The notes: generated by a model not told the origin, from the sequence alone. Counted from the stretch's first letter, positions 34,599 through 43,745 are shown. The stretch: DNA of 64,000 nt from JANNWF01 sp052390415 (GCA_052390415.1 JBQTGY010000094.1:1-64000), one strand, 5' to 3'. Made by a program: numbers and translations.

Positions 34599-35402
34599 CT
34601 AACGCAGGCCGGGAATGATCGCCGACAAAGCCCTGCGAAACGGTTTGATCGCCAGCGTCAGCGCTTCGCCACTCCACTTGAACAGGCGAGTCTGATCGAT
34701 GCCTGAGAGGCCGCCCAGCAGTTCACCAAGATTGCGCGCGCCGGTGCCTGGCAACATGCACAGCGCTTGCGCGCGTTTGCCAACTGCGTAAGTGCTGGCG
34801 ACCGAAGCGGCGATTTCGGTGACCAGCGCCGCGATGGGCAACATCCGCGCCAGCACCGGTCGATACAACAAGCCGGCAAACTGCTTGATCAGCTGTTCCA
34901 CCGTTTGTTTGGAAAGCTGCTGCGCGCCGATATTGGCGGCGGTGGACAGCAGGATCACGCCGCGCTCTTCGGCGTCGGTGAGCTCGAGTTCGTAAAGTTG
35001 CAGGATGTCGCGGACCAATTGCTGCTGGATCTTTCCCAGCGCCACGGTTTCCGCCACCGAGCCAAGCACAACCGGTGCGAGCTTGCCGAGCAGCGGTACC
35101 TTGCTGGTGATGGTCTTGATTGCGGCGGCGGTGCCGGCTTTCAGGCAAGCCGTTTGCAGAATCAGGTTGAAGCGTCGTTCGCGATCAGGTGCGCTCATCG
35201 GGCGCAGACGGCGGGCGCCGCTGATTTCAGGAGCAGCCACAGTCGCGCTGCGCTTCTTGGCTAGGCGCGTGGGCTTGGGCTCGGCCTTGCGTTTGCTTGC
35301 AGCCGCTCGCTTGGAAACTGATTTCACAGCGTTCGCGGGCGCCGAATCAGTCGATTCGTCACCTGCCTTGACGCGCTTGGTTGTCGCTTTGCGAGTGGCC
35401 AT
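34599..35402 (-). CDS. Unrecognised protein with Lys/Ala-rich N-terminus
   Basis: A 267-residue protein I cannot assign. Residues 1-70 are basic and Lys/Ala-rich, like histone H1 tails (AAASKRKAEPKPTRLAKKRSATVAAPEI). After about 95 comes a helical, partly hydrophobic region (AAIKTITSKVPLLGKLAPVVLG, LARMLPIAALVTEIAASVASTYAVG) that could be membrane associated. It might belong to DUF697/EcsC-type families. ATG at 35402 was chosen. It is convergent with epmA and divergent from mtnA. Confidence 0.75.
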   Translation of the reverse strand: MATRKATTKRVKAGDESTDSAPANAVKSVSKRAAASKRKAEPKPTRLAKKRSATVAAPEISGARRLRPMSAPDRERRFNLILQTACLKAGTAAAIKTITSKVPLLGKLAPVVLGSVAETVALGKIQQQLVRDILQLYELELTDAEERGVILLSTAANIGAQQLSKQTVEQLIKQFAGLLYRPVLARMLPIAALVTEIAASVASTYAVGKRAQALCMLPGTGARNLGELLGGLSGIDQTRLFKWSGEALTLAIKPFRRALSAIIPGLR

Positions 35403-35462
35403 GCCCGCAGGATAGCGCTCGCGTCGGCAAGACAACAGCCGGAGCGGCACGCGCTGCTGGAT

Positions 35463-35516
35463 AGGGTCTGTTGACATTCATGGAGTAGGCCTGCTCCAAG
35501 AATGTCAACCGACCCT
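35463..35516. repeat. Long imperfect palindrome upstream of mtnA
   Basis: A 54-base hairpin: AGGGTC (35463-35468), GTTGACATTC (35470-35479) and TGGAG (35481-35485) pair with CTCCA (35494-35498), GAATGTCAAC (35500-35509) and GACCCT (35511-35516), with single mismatches between blocks. The ends resemble IS termini, suggesting a small palindromic element. It could also act as a regulatory hairpin or bidirectional terminator; it ends 42 bases before mtnA. Confidence 0.6.
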
Positions 35517-35557
35517 GGAGTATTCTGCGCGCCGGTTTCGAACACAGGTATCGCACC

Positions 35558-36628
35558 ATGACTTCCTCCGCCACGATGGACTACGCGCGCTATGACCGCG
35601 TGCGTGCGGTGAGTTGGCGCGACGATGCGCTGCTGCTGCTCGATCAGCGCAAGTTGCCCTTCGTGCAGGAAGAGATTCGCTGCGAGACGGCTGCGGCGGT
35701 CGCGCAAGCCATCCGCGATCTGGTGGTGCGCGGTGCGCCGGCAATAGGCATTGCAGCGGCTTGGGGCGTGGTGCTTGCCTCGCAATGCGTGGTCGCCAAC
35801 GTGGGCGAAGAAGCGCGGAAGTCGCTCTCTGCAACGCTCGCCGAGTTGAATGGTGCGCGGCCGACCGCGGTCAATCTGGCGTGGGCGCTGCGCCGCATGA
35901 GTCTCTGTTTGAGCAGGTCCGGCCAGGATTGGCGAGAGCAGTTGTTGGCTGAAGCTCAGGCCATCGAAACTGAAGACCTCGCTGCGAATCACCGCATGGG
36001 CGGTTCGGGCGCGGCGCTGATCGCGCCTGGTTCCGCCGTATTGACCCATTGCAATACGGGATCTTTGGCCACGGCGGGGTTCGGTACTGCCTTGGGCGTG
36101 ATTCGCGCAGGTGTTGCCGAAGGTCGGATCGACAAGGTGTTTGCGGGCGAAACGCGGCCGTGGCTGCAGGGCGCGCGTCTGACCTTGTGGGAGCTGATGC
36201 AAGACGGAATCGACGTGACGCTGATAGCCGATTCCGCGGCCGCGCATCTGATGGCAAGCGGCAAGCTGCAGTGGGTGATCGTCGGCGCCGATCGCATCTG
36301 CGCCAACGGTGATGTGGCCAACAAGATAGGTACCTATGGCCTCGCCATCCTCGCCAGACATCATGGTGTTCGCTTCATGGTGGTGGCGCCGGCTTCGACC
36401 ATCGATCTTGCCACCGGCAGCGGTGACCTCATCGACATCGAGCAACGCGATGCCGCTGAACTGCTGAACCTGGGCGGGATCGCCACGGCCGCACCCGGTG
36501 GCAAGGCGTGGAATCCCGTATTTGATATCACCCCGGCTAACCTGATCGATGCCATCGTCACCGAGCATGGAGTGGTCCTGGACCCTGACGCTGCGAAGAT
36601 GAACAGCGCATTCGGACGACCTGCATAA
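35558..36628 (+). CDS. mtnA: Methylthioribose-1-phosphate isomerase
   Basis: A 356-residue isomerase of the methionine salvage pathway, turning methylthioribose-1-phosphate into methylthioribulose-1-phosphate. It shows VVRGAPAIGIAAAWGVVLA, catalytic C165 in LTHCNTGSLATAG and D245 in IVGADRICANGD, with GTYGLAILARHHGVRFMVVAP downstream. It is related to eIF2B subunits but the catalytic residues are those of MtnA. No other salvage gene is in view. It is divergent from the gene at 34599. Confidence 0.93.
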   Translation: MTSSATMDYARYDRVRAVSWRDDALLLLDQRKLPFVQEEIRCETAAAVAQAIRDLVVRGAPAIGIAAAWGVVLASQCVVANVGEEARKSLSATLAELNGARPTAVNLAWALRRMSLCLSRSGQDWREQLLAEAQAIETEDLAANHRMGGSGAALIAPGSAVLTHCNTGSLATAGFGTALGVIRAGVAEGRIDKVFAGETRPWLQGARLTLWELMQDGIDVTLIADSAAAHLMASGKLQWVIVGADRICANGDVANKIGTYGLAILARHHGVRFMVVAPASTIDLATGSGDLIDIEQRDAAELLNLGGIATAAPGGKAWNPVFDITPANLIDAIVTEHGVVLDPDAAKMNSAFGRPA

Positions 36629-36830
36629 GCCTCGCGCAGGCTCACGTTTTCAACCGTCTGTGACCGCTGGGCAAGCGCGGTCCGCCGCTCGCAGAGATAG
36701 GTCGAAACTGGCCCCCGTGCTAAGATTTGGGGTTAGTCAGCAGCGTTGATTCTCCCCGCTCAAACGTCTGTCGCCTCTCCCGGCGGCCACTGCGTGCGGC
36801 GCTGCAAATCGCCCACCCTTTGGATTTCGC

Positions 36831-39455
36831 ATGGCAGAACTGGCAAAAGAGATCATCCCGGTAAACCTCGAAGACGAGATGCGCAAGAGCTATCTCGATT
36901 ACGCGATGAGCGTGATCGTGGGGCGCGCGCTTCCGGATGTCCGGGACGGCTTGAAACCAGTGCATCGGCGCGTGTTGTATGCGATGAGCGAGCTCGGCGC
37001 GCACAGCAACAAGCCGTATTACAAGTCGGCGCGTATCGTCGGTGACGTCATCGGCAAGTTCCATCCGCCCGGCGATGCATCCGTTTACGACACCCTGGTG
37101 CGAATGGCGCAGCCGTTCTCATTGCGCTATTTGCTGGTGGACGGCCAAGGTAACTTCGGCTCGGTCGACGGCGATCCACCGGCGGCGATGCGATACACCG
37201 AGGCGCGCTTGTCGCGTCTGGCCCACGAGTTGCTGGCCGATATCGAAAAGGAAACGGTCGATTTCCAGCCCAATTACGACGAAAAAGAGCTCGAGCCGAA
37301 AGTCCTGCCGACGCGCTTTCCGAACTTGCTGGTCAACGGCTCCGCCGGTATCGCGGTGGGCATGGCGACCAACATTCCGCCGCACAACCTGTCCGAAATC
37401 ATCGCCGCAACGTTGGCCCTGATCGACGATCCAGAAATCGAGATCGAAGCCCTGATGGAACATGTGCCGGGGCCGGATTTTCCGACCGCGGGCATCATCA
37501 ACGGCTCCGCAGGAATTCACGCCGCCTATCGCACCGGTCGTGGCCGCGTGCTGATGCGTGCGCGCGCCGAAATTGAAGTCGACGAAAACACCAATCGCGA
37601 AGCGATCATCGTCAACGAGTTACCGTACCAGGTGAACAAGGCGCGGCTGATCGAGAAGATCGCCGAGCTGGTGAAAGAGAAGAAGCTGGAAGGCATCTCT
37701 GAGTTGCGTGACGAGTCCGACAAGGACGGCATGCGCATCTTCATCGAGATCAAGCGCGGAGAAGCCGCCGACGTGGTGCTCAACAACCTGTATCAGCAGA
37801 CGCAGATGCAGTCGGTGTTCGGCATCAACATGGTGGCGTTGGTTGACGGCCGTCCGCAGTTGTTGACGCTCAAGGCAATGCTGGAGGCGTTCATCCGCCA
37901 CCGTCGTGAAGTGGTCACCCGTCGCACCATTTTCGAGCTGCGCAAAGCACGCGCCCGCGCCCATATCCTCGAAGGTTTGACGGTCGCGCTGGCCAACATC
38001 GATGAAATGATCGAGTTGATCAAGACCTCAGAGAGCCCAGCCATCGCCCGCGAGCGCATGTTGGAGCGGCGCTGGGATGCCGGCATGGTGCGCGCGTTGT
38101 TGTCAGCGGCGGGTGCGTCGGCGTCGCAGCCTGAAGGCTTGGCGGAAGGTTTGGGTTTGCTCGAAGACGGCTATCAGCTGTCGGAAGTGCAGGCCAAGGA
38201 AATTCTGGAGATGCGCCTGAACCGCCTGACCGGGCTGGAACAGGAAAGGCTTACCGACGAATACCGGGCGCTGCTGGAAGTCATCGCCGCATTGATCCTG
38301 ATCCTGGAAGACCCGGATCGTCTGTTGCAGGTGATTCGCGACGAACTGCAATCCTTGCTCGCCGAGTACGGCGACGCGCGTCGCACCGAGATTCGCGCCA
38401 GTCAGGAAGATCTCGACATTCTCGATCTGATTGCCCCGGAAGACGTGGTGGTGACGCTCTCGCACGCGGGTTACGCGAAGCGCCAGCCGGTCACCAGCTA
38501 TCGCGCCCAGCGCCGTGGTGGGCGTGGGCGTAGCGCCACCGCGATCAAGGAAGAGGATTTCGTCGAGCGGCTGTGGATCGCCAACACCCACGACGTGCTG
38601 CTCAGCTTCACCAGTAGTGGCAAGGTGTTCTGGCCGAAGGTGTATCAACTGCCGGATGCCGGTCCCAATGCACGTGGGCGGCCGATCATCAATTTTGTCG
38701 CGCTTGAGCCGGGCGAAAAAATTCAGGCCGTGCTGCCGGTGCGCGACTTTCCTGAAGACATGTTCGTGTTCTTCGCAACGTCCAAAGGCACGGTCAAGAA
38801 AACGCCGCTGGTCGAATACTCCTATCAGTTGGCGCGCGGCAAGATCGCGATCAGCCTGGACGAAGGTGACTCGCTGGTGGATGTTGCGATCACTGACGGC
38901 AAGCGCGACATCCTGTTGTTCTCATCCAACGGCAAGGCAGCGCGCTTTGTCGAATCGGAAGTGCGTTCGATGGGGCGCACCGCTACTGGTGTGCGCGGCA
39001 TGCGCTTGGCCGAAGGCGAGCGCGTGGTGTCGATGATCGTGGCGCAAGACGACGGCGAGATTCTTACCGCCAGCGCCAACGGCTTCGGCAAGCGCACTCC
39101 GCTTGAAGACTACCCACGAAAGGGCCGTGGCTCACAAGGCGTGATCGCGATCCAGACCAGCGACCGCAATGGCGCCTTGGTGGGCGCGATCCAGCTGGAT
39201 GATCGCCACGAAGTGATGTTGATCAGCGATCAGGGCACCTTGGTGCGTACGCGAGCCGCCGAAATTGCTCGCGTTGGCCGCAACACCCAAGGCGTGACCT
39301 TGATCAGGCTGCCGGCCGATGAAGTGCTTGCAGGCGTGGTTCGCGTCGACGCCTTGGAAGAGGATGAAGTGCTGATCGCCGATGCTGGTATTTCGCTCAC
39401 CGAAGGCGGCGATGCGGTGGCTGCTGCCGAGCCTATCGACTCCGGCGATGCCTAA
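36831..39455 (+). CDS. gyrA: DNA gyrase subunit A
   Basis: An 874-residue type II topoisomerase subunit that breaks and rejoins DNA to introduce negative supercoils. The numbering of the first 130 residues equals E. coli, with catalytic Y122 in AMRYTEARL. The quinolone-determining loop reads FHPPGDASVYD, so residue 80 is Pro (His in E. coli), 83 is Ala (Ser in E. coli) and 84 is Ser. The C-terminal beta-pinwheel and the GyrA box QRRGGRG (about 563) are present. A 202-base leader separates it from mtnA. Confidence 0.97.
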   Translation: MAELAKEIIPVNLEDEMRKSYLDYAMSVIVGRALPDVRDGLKPVHRRVLYAMSELGAHSNKPYYKSARIVGDVIGKFHPPGDASVYDTLVRMAQPFSLRYLLVDGQGNFGSVDGDPPAAMRYTEARLSRLAHELLADIEKETVDFQPNYDEKELEPKVLPTRFPNLLVNGSAGIAVGMATNIPPHNLSEIIAATLALIDDPEIEIEALMEHVPGPDFPTAGIINGSAGIHAAYRTGRGRVLMRARAEIEVDENTNREAIIVNELPYQVNKARLIEKIAELVKEKKLEGISELRDESDKDGMRIFIEIKRGEAADVVLNNLYQQTQMQSVFGINMVALVDGRPQLLTLKAMLEAFIRHRREVVTRRTIFELRKARARAHILEGLTVALANIDEMIELIKTSESPAIARERMLERRWDAGMVRALLSAAGASASQPEGLAEGLGLLEDGYQLSEVQAKEILEMRLNRLTGLEQERLTDEYRALLEVIAALILILEDPDRLLQVIRDELQSLLAEYGDARRTEIRASQEDLDILDLIAPEDVVVTLSHAGYAKRQPVTSYRAQRRGGRGRSATAIKEEDFVERLWIANTHDVLLSFTSSGKVFWPKVYQLPDAGPNARGRPIINFVALEPGEKIQAVLPVRDFPEDMFVFFATSKGTVKKTPLVEYSYQLARGKIAISLDEGDSLVDVAITDGKRDILLFSSNGKAARFVESEVRSMGRTATGVRGMRLAEGERVVSMIVAQDDGEILTASANGFGKRTPLEDYPRKGRGSQGVIAIQTSDRNGALVGAIQLDDRHEVMLISDQGTLVRTRAAEIARVGRNTQGVTLIRLPADEVLAGVVRVDALEEDEVLIADAGISLTEGGDAVAAAEPIDSGDA

Positions 39456-39461
39456 TCAAGA

Positions 39462-39495
39462 CAGCTGGCTCACGCCACTGCGCGCGAGCCAGCTG
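39462..39495. terminator. Hairpin between gyrA and the peroxiredoxin gene
   Basis: Ten-base perfect arms CAGCTGGCTC (39462-39471) and GAGCCAGCTG (39486-39495) with a 14-base loop lie just after the gyrA stop and before the convergent peroxiredoxin stop. A U run is lacking, so it is an imperfect terminator candidate for both genes. Confidence 0.4.
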
Positions 39496-39523
39496 ATCAC
39501 CGGGCGAAGCGAACCGGCCTGAA

Positions 39524-40003
39524 TCAGGCCAGCTGCGCCAACACGTATTCCGCCGCCGAGACGCGAAATTCGCCAGGCGCTTCCACATGCAGTTGCTTGA
39601 CCACGCCATCTTCGGCGTACAGCGCAAAGCGCTGACTGCGAACGCCCATGCCAAAGCCGCTGGCATCGAGTTCCAGACCCAGGGCCCTGGCGAATTCGCC
39701 ATTGCCATCGGCCAGCAGTTGCATGGTGTCGGGCACGCTCATCGATTTGCCCCAGGCGCTCATCACGAATGCATCGTTGACCGACACGCAGGCAACATCG
39801 ATGCCTTTGGCGGTAAAGGCGGCCAGGTTGTCGACAAAGCCCGGCACGTGGCGGGCCGAGCAGGTAGGGGTGAAGGCGCCCGGCACCGAGAACAACACTA
39901 CTTTCTTGCCGGCGAAAATACTGTCGGTGGAAACCGCTTGCACGCCATCCTTGATCAGGTTGAGGGTGGCAGCGGGGATGCGGTCGCCTACTTGAATCGT
40001 CAT
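39524..40003 (-). CDS. Peroxiredoxin, Prx5-like
   Basis: A 159-residue peroxiredoxin that reduces peroxides with thiols. The peroxidatic Cys C48 is in PGAFTPTCSARHVPGF, followed by the CVSVNDAFVMSAWGKS region typical of the Prx5 group. The N-terminus is MTIQVGDRIPAATL. Downstream cysteines that could resolve are not obvious, so it may be 1-Cys type. It is convergent with gyrA and divergent from hsp20. Confidence 0.92.
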   Translation of the reverse strand: MTIQVGDRIPAATLNLIKDGVQAVSTDSIFAGKKVVLFSVPGAFTPTCSARHVPGFVDNLAAFTAKGIDVACVSVNDAFVMSAWGKSMSVPDTMQLLADGNGEFARALGLELDASGFGMGVRSQRFALYAEDGVVKQLHVEAPGEFRVSAAEYVLAQLA

Positions 40004-40180
40004 TGGATCGGCTCTCACGTTGGGGAAGACCGGGAAGGGTAGCGCCCGGCGCGTGACGCGTCGATGTACGGCGGTCTCTGAACGGCGAAAACGAGGGTTT
40101 GAGTGGCTCTTGAAATTCGCAGCGCAAGCATCACTTTCAGCGCAAGGACGACGCCGTCGTCCATCGATCTGGAGACACTC

Positions 40181-40630
40181 ATGAGCACCCATCTTCATCA
40201 AGTCCGTCGCCCCGGCAGTCTGTTCCAGGACGAGCTCAAGCAAGCCTTCGACAAGTTTTTCGGGGATGCCGAGAGCGATCAATCCAATGTGGTGACCAGT
40301 CAGTGGACGCCTCGCGTTGACATCCGCGAGGAACCCACGCGCTTCGTGATTCTGGCCGATGTGCCGGGCGTTGATCCAAAAGCCATCGAGATCAACATGG
40401 ACAAGGGCATTCTGTCGATTCGCGGCGAGCGCACTGCACCTGCAGGCGAACAAGGTGAACGCTATTCCCGCGTCGAACGCAGCCACGGCCTGTTCTATCG
40501 CCGCTTTGCTCTGCCCGACAGCGCCAACGCCGACGGCATCAGCGCCAACGGTGGCCATGGTGTGCTTGAAATCTCGATCCCGAAGAAGGCTGAAACCACG
40601 CCGCGTCGGATCGAGGTCAACCTGGGCTAA
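40181..40630 (+). CDS. Small heat-shock protein (Hsp20 family)
   Basis: A 149-residue Hsp20/alpha-crystallin chaperone that holds unfolding proteins. The domain (about 45-140) has WTPRVDIREEPTRFVILADVPGVDPKAIEINMDKGILSIRGER and the strands RFALPDSANADGISANGGHGVLEISIPKK. The ATG at 40181 has GGAG six bases upstream. The gene just downstream encodes a DnaJ-type co-chaperone, so the two may act together. A heat-shock promoter was not clearly seen. Confidence 0.92.
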   Translation: MSTHLHQVRRPGSLFQDELKQAFDKFFGDAESDQSNVVTSQWTPRVDIREEPTRFVILADVPGVDPKAIEINMDKGILSIRGERTAPAGEQGERYSRVERSHGLFYRRFALPDSANADGISANGGHGVLEISIPKKAETTPRRIEVNLG

Positions 40631-40656
40631 GCTCGGCGGAGTCGACTCACCGCCAG

Positions 40657-40688
40657 CGAAACCCGCGATCAAAAGGTCGCGGGTTTCG
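40657..40688 (+). terminator. Stem-loop after hsp20
   Basis: Perfect 12-base arms CGAAACCCGCGA (40657-40668) and TCGCGGGTTTCG (40677-40688) with loop TCAAAAGG, followed by a T-poor tail. It probably ends or attenuates the hsp20 transcript before the DnaJ-type gene, which starts 29 bases later. Confidence 0.6.
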
Positions 40689-40717
40689 CGGCGCTTAACC
40701 TCGTGAAATGAAAGCGC

Positions 40718-41605
40718 ATGCAGTTCAAAGACTATTACGACATTCTCGGGGTCAAACCCGAGGCCAGCGAGGCGGAGATCAAGACCGCCTATCGGCGGCT
40801 TGCGCGCAAATTCCATCCCGACGTCAGCAAGGAAGCAGGTGCCGAGGAACGCTTCAAGACCATCAATGAGGCCTACGAGGCGCTGAAGGATCCTGAGCGC
40901 CGTGCGGCGTATGACCAACTCAAGGCACGCGGCTTTCGCGCGGGTCAGGAGTACCAGCCGGGTCACGGTCAACCCGGCTACGGCTTTGATCCGCGCGAAG
41001 GCTTCTCAGGCGGCGACGGGGCGTCGGGATTCAGTGATTTCTTTGAATCCCTGTTTGGTCGCTCGCGGCAATCCGAGCGCGGACCCACGTTTGCCGCCGG
41101 CCGCGATCAACAGGCCACCATCAAGGTCGACCTTGACGTCGTCTTCAACGGTGGCATGCAGCGTGTTCGCATCGATGATCGAACTCTGGAAGTGCGCATT
41201 CCACGCGGTATTGCTCCGGGGCAGCAGATCCGGCTGGCCAAGCAAGGCCGTGGTGGGGCGGACTTGCGCCTGGAGATCGCGTACCGGCCGCATCCACAGT
41301 TCAAGCTCGACGGTCGTGATCTGCACTATCTGCTGCCGATCACGCCCTGGGAAGCCGCGCTCGGCGCCGAGATCGGAGTGCCGACCATGGCGGGTACCGT
41401 GCAACTGAAGATTCCGGCTGGCTCAGACAGTGGCAAACGTTTGCGACTGCGCGGCCGCGGCATGCCCGAGGGTGGGCAAGCACAAAACAGTGGCGATCAG
41501 ATCGTCGAACTCAGCGTGCGCGTTCCGCCGGCCAGCACCGACGAGCAACGCGAGTGGTATCGAAAAATGGCTGAGCTTTTTCCGTTTGCCCCTCGAACTG
41601 CCTGA
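40718..41605 (+). CDS. cbpA: DnaJ-type co-chaperone CbpA-like
   Basis: A 295-residue type III/II J-protein. The J domain (residues 1-70) carries HPD in RKFHPDVSKEAGAEERFKTINEAYEAL. A Gly/Phe-rich segment (about 80-115) and the C-terminal substrate-binding domains (DLDVVFNGGMQRVRID, VPTMAGTVQLKIPAGSDSGKRLRLRGRGMP) follow, with no Cys-rich zinc domain. That matches CbpA rather than DnaJ. It stimulates DnaK ATPase. Confidence 0.92.
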   Translation: MQFKDYYDILGVKPEASEAEIKTAYRRLARKFHPDVSKEAGAEERFKTINEAYEALKDPERRAAYDQLKARGFRAGQEYQPGHGQPGYGFDPREGFSGGDGASGFSDFFESLFGRSRQSERGPTFAAGRDQQATIKVDLDVVFNGGMQRVRIDDRTLEVRIPRGIAPGQQIRLAKQGRGGADLRLEIAYRPHPQFKLDGRDLHYLLPITPWEAALGAEIGVPTMAGTVQLKIPAGSDSGKRLRLRGRGMPEGGQAQNSGDQIVELSVRVPPASTDEQREWYRKMAELFPFAPRTA

Positions 41606-41897
41606 TCCGTCAGGCGTGTGGGTGATTCATTCCTCGGCACGCGTGACTTGAAGATCAGTCGAACAGGCTCGGCTATACAGACTTTTCTTGAATGGCGACG
41701 GGCGCTTGTAGAGCTTGCGCCGTTGCTCCGTTAGCCACGCCGCAGGCCTGCCAGCCGAAACAGCCGAGCAAGTTCGAGCGCGCCGCGCACGCCTTCGCTT
41801 CGCTCGGTGGGGATCTACACGATCTCGCCCAGGCGTGCGGCAGCGGATCTCCGGGAGCGGAGCCTGCTCCGCCAAACGCTCGACTGAGCAGCGAGCG
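41606..41897. other. Convergent intergenic stretch with hairpins
   Basis: About 290 bases between cbpA and the PhnD-like gene contain no supportable gene. Inverted repeats include GGAGCGGAG-CCTGCTCCG near 41855-41871 and, next to the PhnD-like stop, AACGCTCG (41875-41882) with CGAGCGTT (41892-41899), the latter overlapping the stop codon and acting as a possible terminator. Confidence 0.4.
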
Positions 41898-42758
41898 TTA
41901 CTCGGCAGGCTCTGCAGCGGCAGGTGCGGGCGTTGAAGGCGGCACGTAACCAAAGAAACTCGAAAGCGCCTTTTCCGCGCCAAAGTACTCGGCCGCCGAC
42001 GTGGTGTCGAACTGCGTCGCGCCGAGTTCGACCAAGGTGTTGTAGGCGTCATTGTCCTCGTGCAACTTCAGCAAAGCCTCTCGCACGGCTTGTTTGACTT
42101 CGGTGCTGACGGTGGGGGCGGCTGAAATTGCGGCGCCTGCGAGGCCACGCGATTCCTTGATCGGTACCAGGTTCGGGTATTCGGCTGCGATGAACGCAGG
42201 CACCATCGCCGCTTCGGCATCCCCTGCAAAAACCATCTCCACGCCGTCGCGCCAGGAGGTCGCCTCAGAGCGAAAATCCGGCTGCGAGATCGGGTTGCTG
42301 TACATTTCCGCCAGCAGTGAGAAGCCGAGGCTTGGCGCTGGCATCGAGACGATGCGGCGGCCAACCAGGCCAGAAAGACCCTTGTCCGCAAATTGCTCAT
42401 CGGCAATCAACGTGTATACGGTCTGGTTGGACTTCTTCACCAATGGTTCGAAGCCAAAGCGCTGCGCTCGGTAGTCGACAAAGTGGGCTTCTTCGTAGAC
42501 GAAATCAAACGGCGCGCCGCGGCGGATGTCACGCCAATGCAGGTGATAGTTGCGGGGCGTGTTGAGGGAGAATTTGTGGCCTGTCGTCCTTGCCAGGTAG
42601 TCGAGTAGCGGTTTGTAAACCTCTTGTGCTTGCTCGGGCGGATAGGACGGCTCGACAGTGAAGGTAAACGTGTCAGCGCTCGCTTGCCCGCCCACGCCCA
42701 GACCCATCACAAGCATCAGTACGCGCGCTGACTTCGGCATCACTGGCAGCATTTGCAT
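41898..42758 (-). CDS. PhnD-like phosphate/phosphonate ABC transporter binding protein
   Basis: A 286-residue periplasmic binding protein with signal peptide (about 1-30, ending GGQASA) and the PhnD fold: FTFTVEPSYPPEQAQEVYKPLLDYLARTTG, FDFVYEEAHFVDYR, GRRIVSMPAPSLG, AEMYSNPISQ and MVPAFIAAEYPNL. The ATG at 42758 has GGAGG nine bases upstream, so this start is preferred. No permease or ATPase gene is adjacent, so it is orphaned; it may serve a distant transporter or act in sensing. Confidence 0.85.
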   Translation of the reverse strand: MQMLPVMPKSARVLMLVMGLGVGGQASADTFTFTVEPSYPPEQAQEVYKPLLDYLARTTGHKFSLNTPRNYHLHWRDIRRGAPFDFVYEEAHFVDYRAQRFGFEPLVKKSNQTVYTLIADEQFADKGLSGLVGRRIVSMPAPSLGFSLLAEMYSNPISQPDFRSEATSWRDGVEMVFAGDAEAAMVPAFIAAEYPNLVPIKESRGLAGAAISAAPTVSTEVKQAVREALLKLHEDNDAYNTLVELGATQFDTTSAAEYFGAEKALSSFFGYVPPSTPAPAAAEPAE

Positions 42759-42845
42759 AGCGTTACCCTCCCAAGAGTAGTTGCATGAATTAGCAGAAAT
42801 CGTCAGCAATTCCAATTGCCATCTGACACCCTCGGCTGCAAGCGC

Positions 42846-43745
42846 TTACGTGCCAGCAAACGCGAGTGGACGCATGCTCAGTTCGGATTGTCGCAGCCGC
42901 GCGCCATCCAACGATTGCAACGCGGTGACCACCAACGCAGTGTGACGCCCAGCTGATGAAGCGTTACAAATTGTGTTGCCGATTTCTTCTCCCATCGAAT
43001 TGATCACCATCGCGTCGATTTCAATGGCTTGATCTGCATCGAAGCGCTGCAAAAAGCGCTTGCTGCGCCCCAGATAGTGCGTGCGGGCGACGATTTCCTG
43101 TCCGGGATAGCAGCCTTTCTTGAGACTGAACGCATGCAAACGTTCCAGCCCCAACATGTGTGGCGTCCAGCTGTCGACGCGAGCCGCCGATAGCCGCGGC
43201 AGGCCGCAACGCAGATCGTCGAGGCGCCACCTTGCATCGGCTTCCAACCCGGGCTCGCAGTGGGAACTGCGCTGGATGCGCAGCTCACGCGCTCCGCATT
43301 CTGCGGGAAACGTAAACCGCGCCGCTTGCTCCGCAAGAATTGAACAGCTCAAAGCATCCCAGGAAGTCGTTTCGGCTCCCGCGTTCCAACTTCCGAAGGC
43401 GGCCAAGTCATCGCGCTCGACCATCTCGAGCTTGCTGCGCAGCACAAACGGTCGCAACAGCGTCTTGAGGCTACTCGCAGACACGTCCGGCGCGATCAGC
43501 CACCATGTATCGGCTGCCACCTTGAGCAACAGAAACAAGGCCTGCAGCCGCCCTTTCGCAGCAAGCAAGCCGTTCCATTGGCACGGTCCCGCATCGCCTC
43601 GGGCGTTGAGCGCGGCGACATCATTCATGGACTGCCGCTGCAAGAATGAGGTCGCATCTGCCCCGTGCACTTGCAGAACTTCCCAACCCGAGAGGCGGTT
43701 GCTCGAAGTGTCCACACTAATTTGCTGCGCCGGGTTGCTCGGCAT
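42846..43745 (-). CDS. ygfZ: Folate-binding iron-sulfur cluster protein YgfZ
   Basis: A 299-residue tetrahydrofolate-dependent protein that helps Fe-S enzymes, related to the GcvT fold. It has the YgfZ signature KKGCYPGQEIVARTHYLGRSKRFL at about 205-230 and the region ATSFLQRQSMNDVAAL near the start. ATG at 43745; the open frame continues upstream into the spacer but is rejected. It is divergent from sdhC, which fits maintenance of an Fe-S enzyme. Confidence 0.88.
   Translation of the reverse strand: MPSNPAQQISVDTSSNRLSGWEVLQVHGADATSFLQRQSMNDVAALNARGDAGPCQWNGLLAAKGRLQALFLLLKVAADTWWLIAPDVSASSLKTLLRPFVLRSKLEMVERDDLAAFGSWNAGAETTSWDALSCSILAEQAARFTFPAECGARELRIQRSSHCEPGLEADARWRLDDLRCGLPRLSAARVDSWTPHMLGLERLHAFSLKKGCYPGQEIVARTHYLGRSKRFLQRFDADQAIEIDAMVINSMGEEIGNTICNASSAGRHTALVVTALQSLDGARLRQSELSMRPLAFAGT

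Noticed and set aside
40100..40140. Heat-shock sigma-32 promoter before hsp20
   Set aside because: A CTTGAA-like -35 is present near 40109, but no convincing CCCCAT-type -10 follows at the right spacing.
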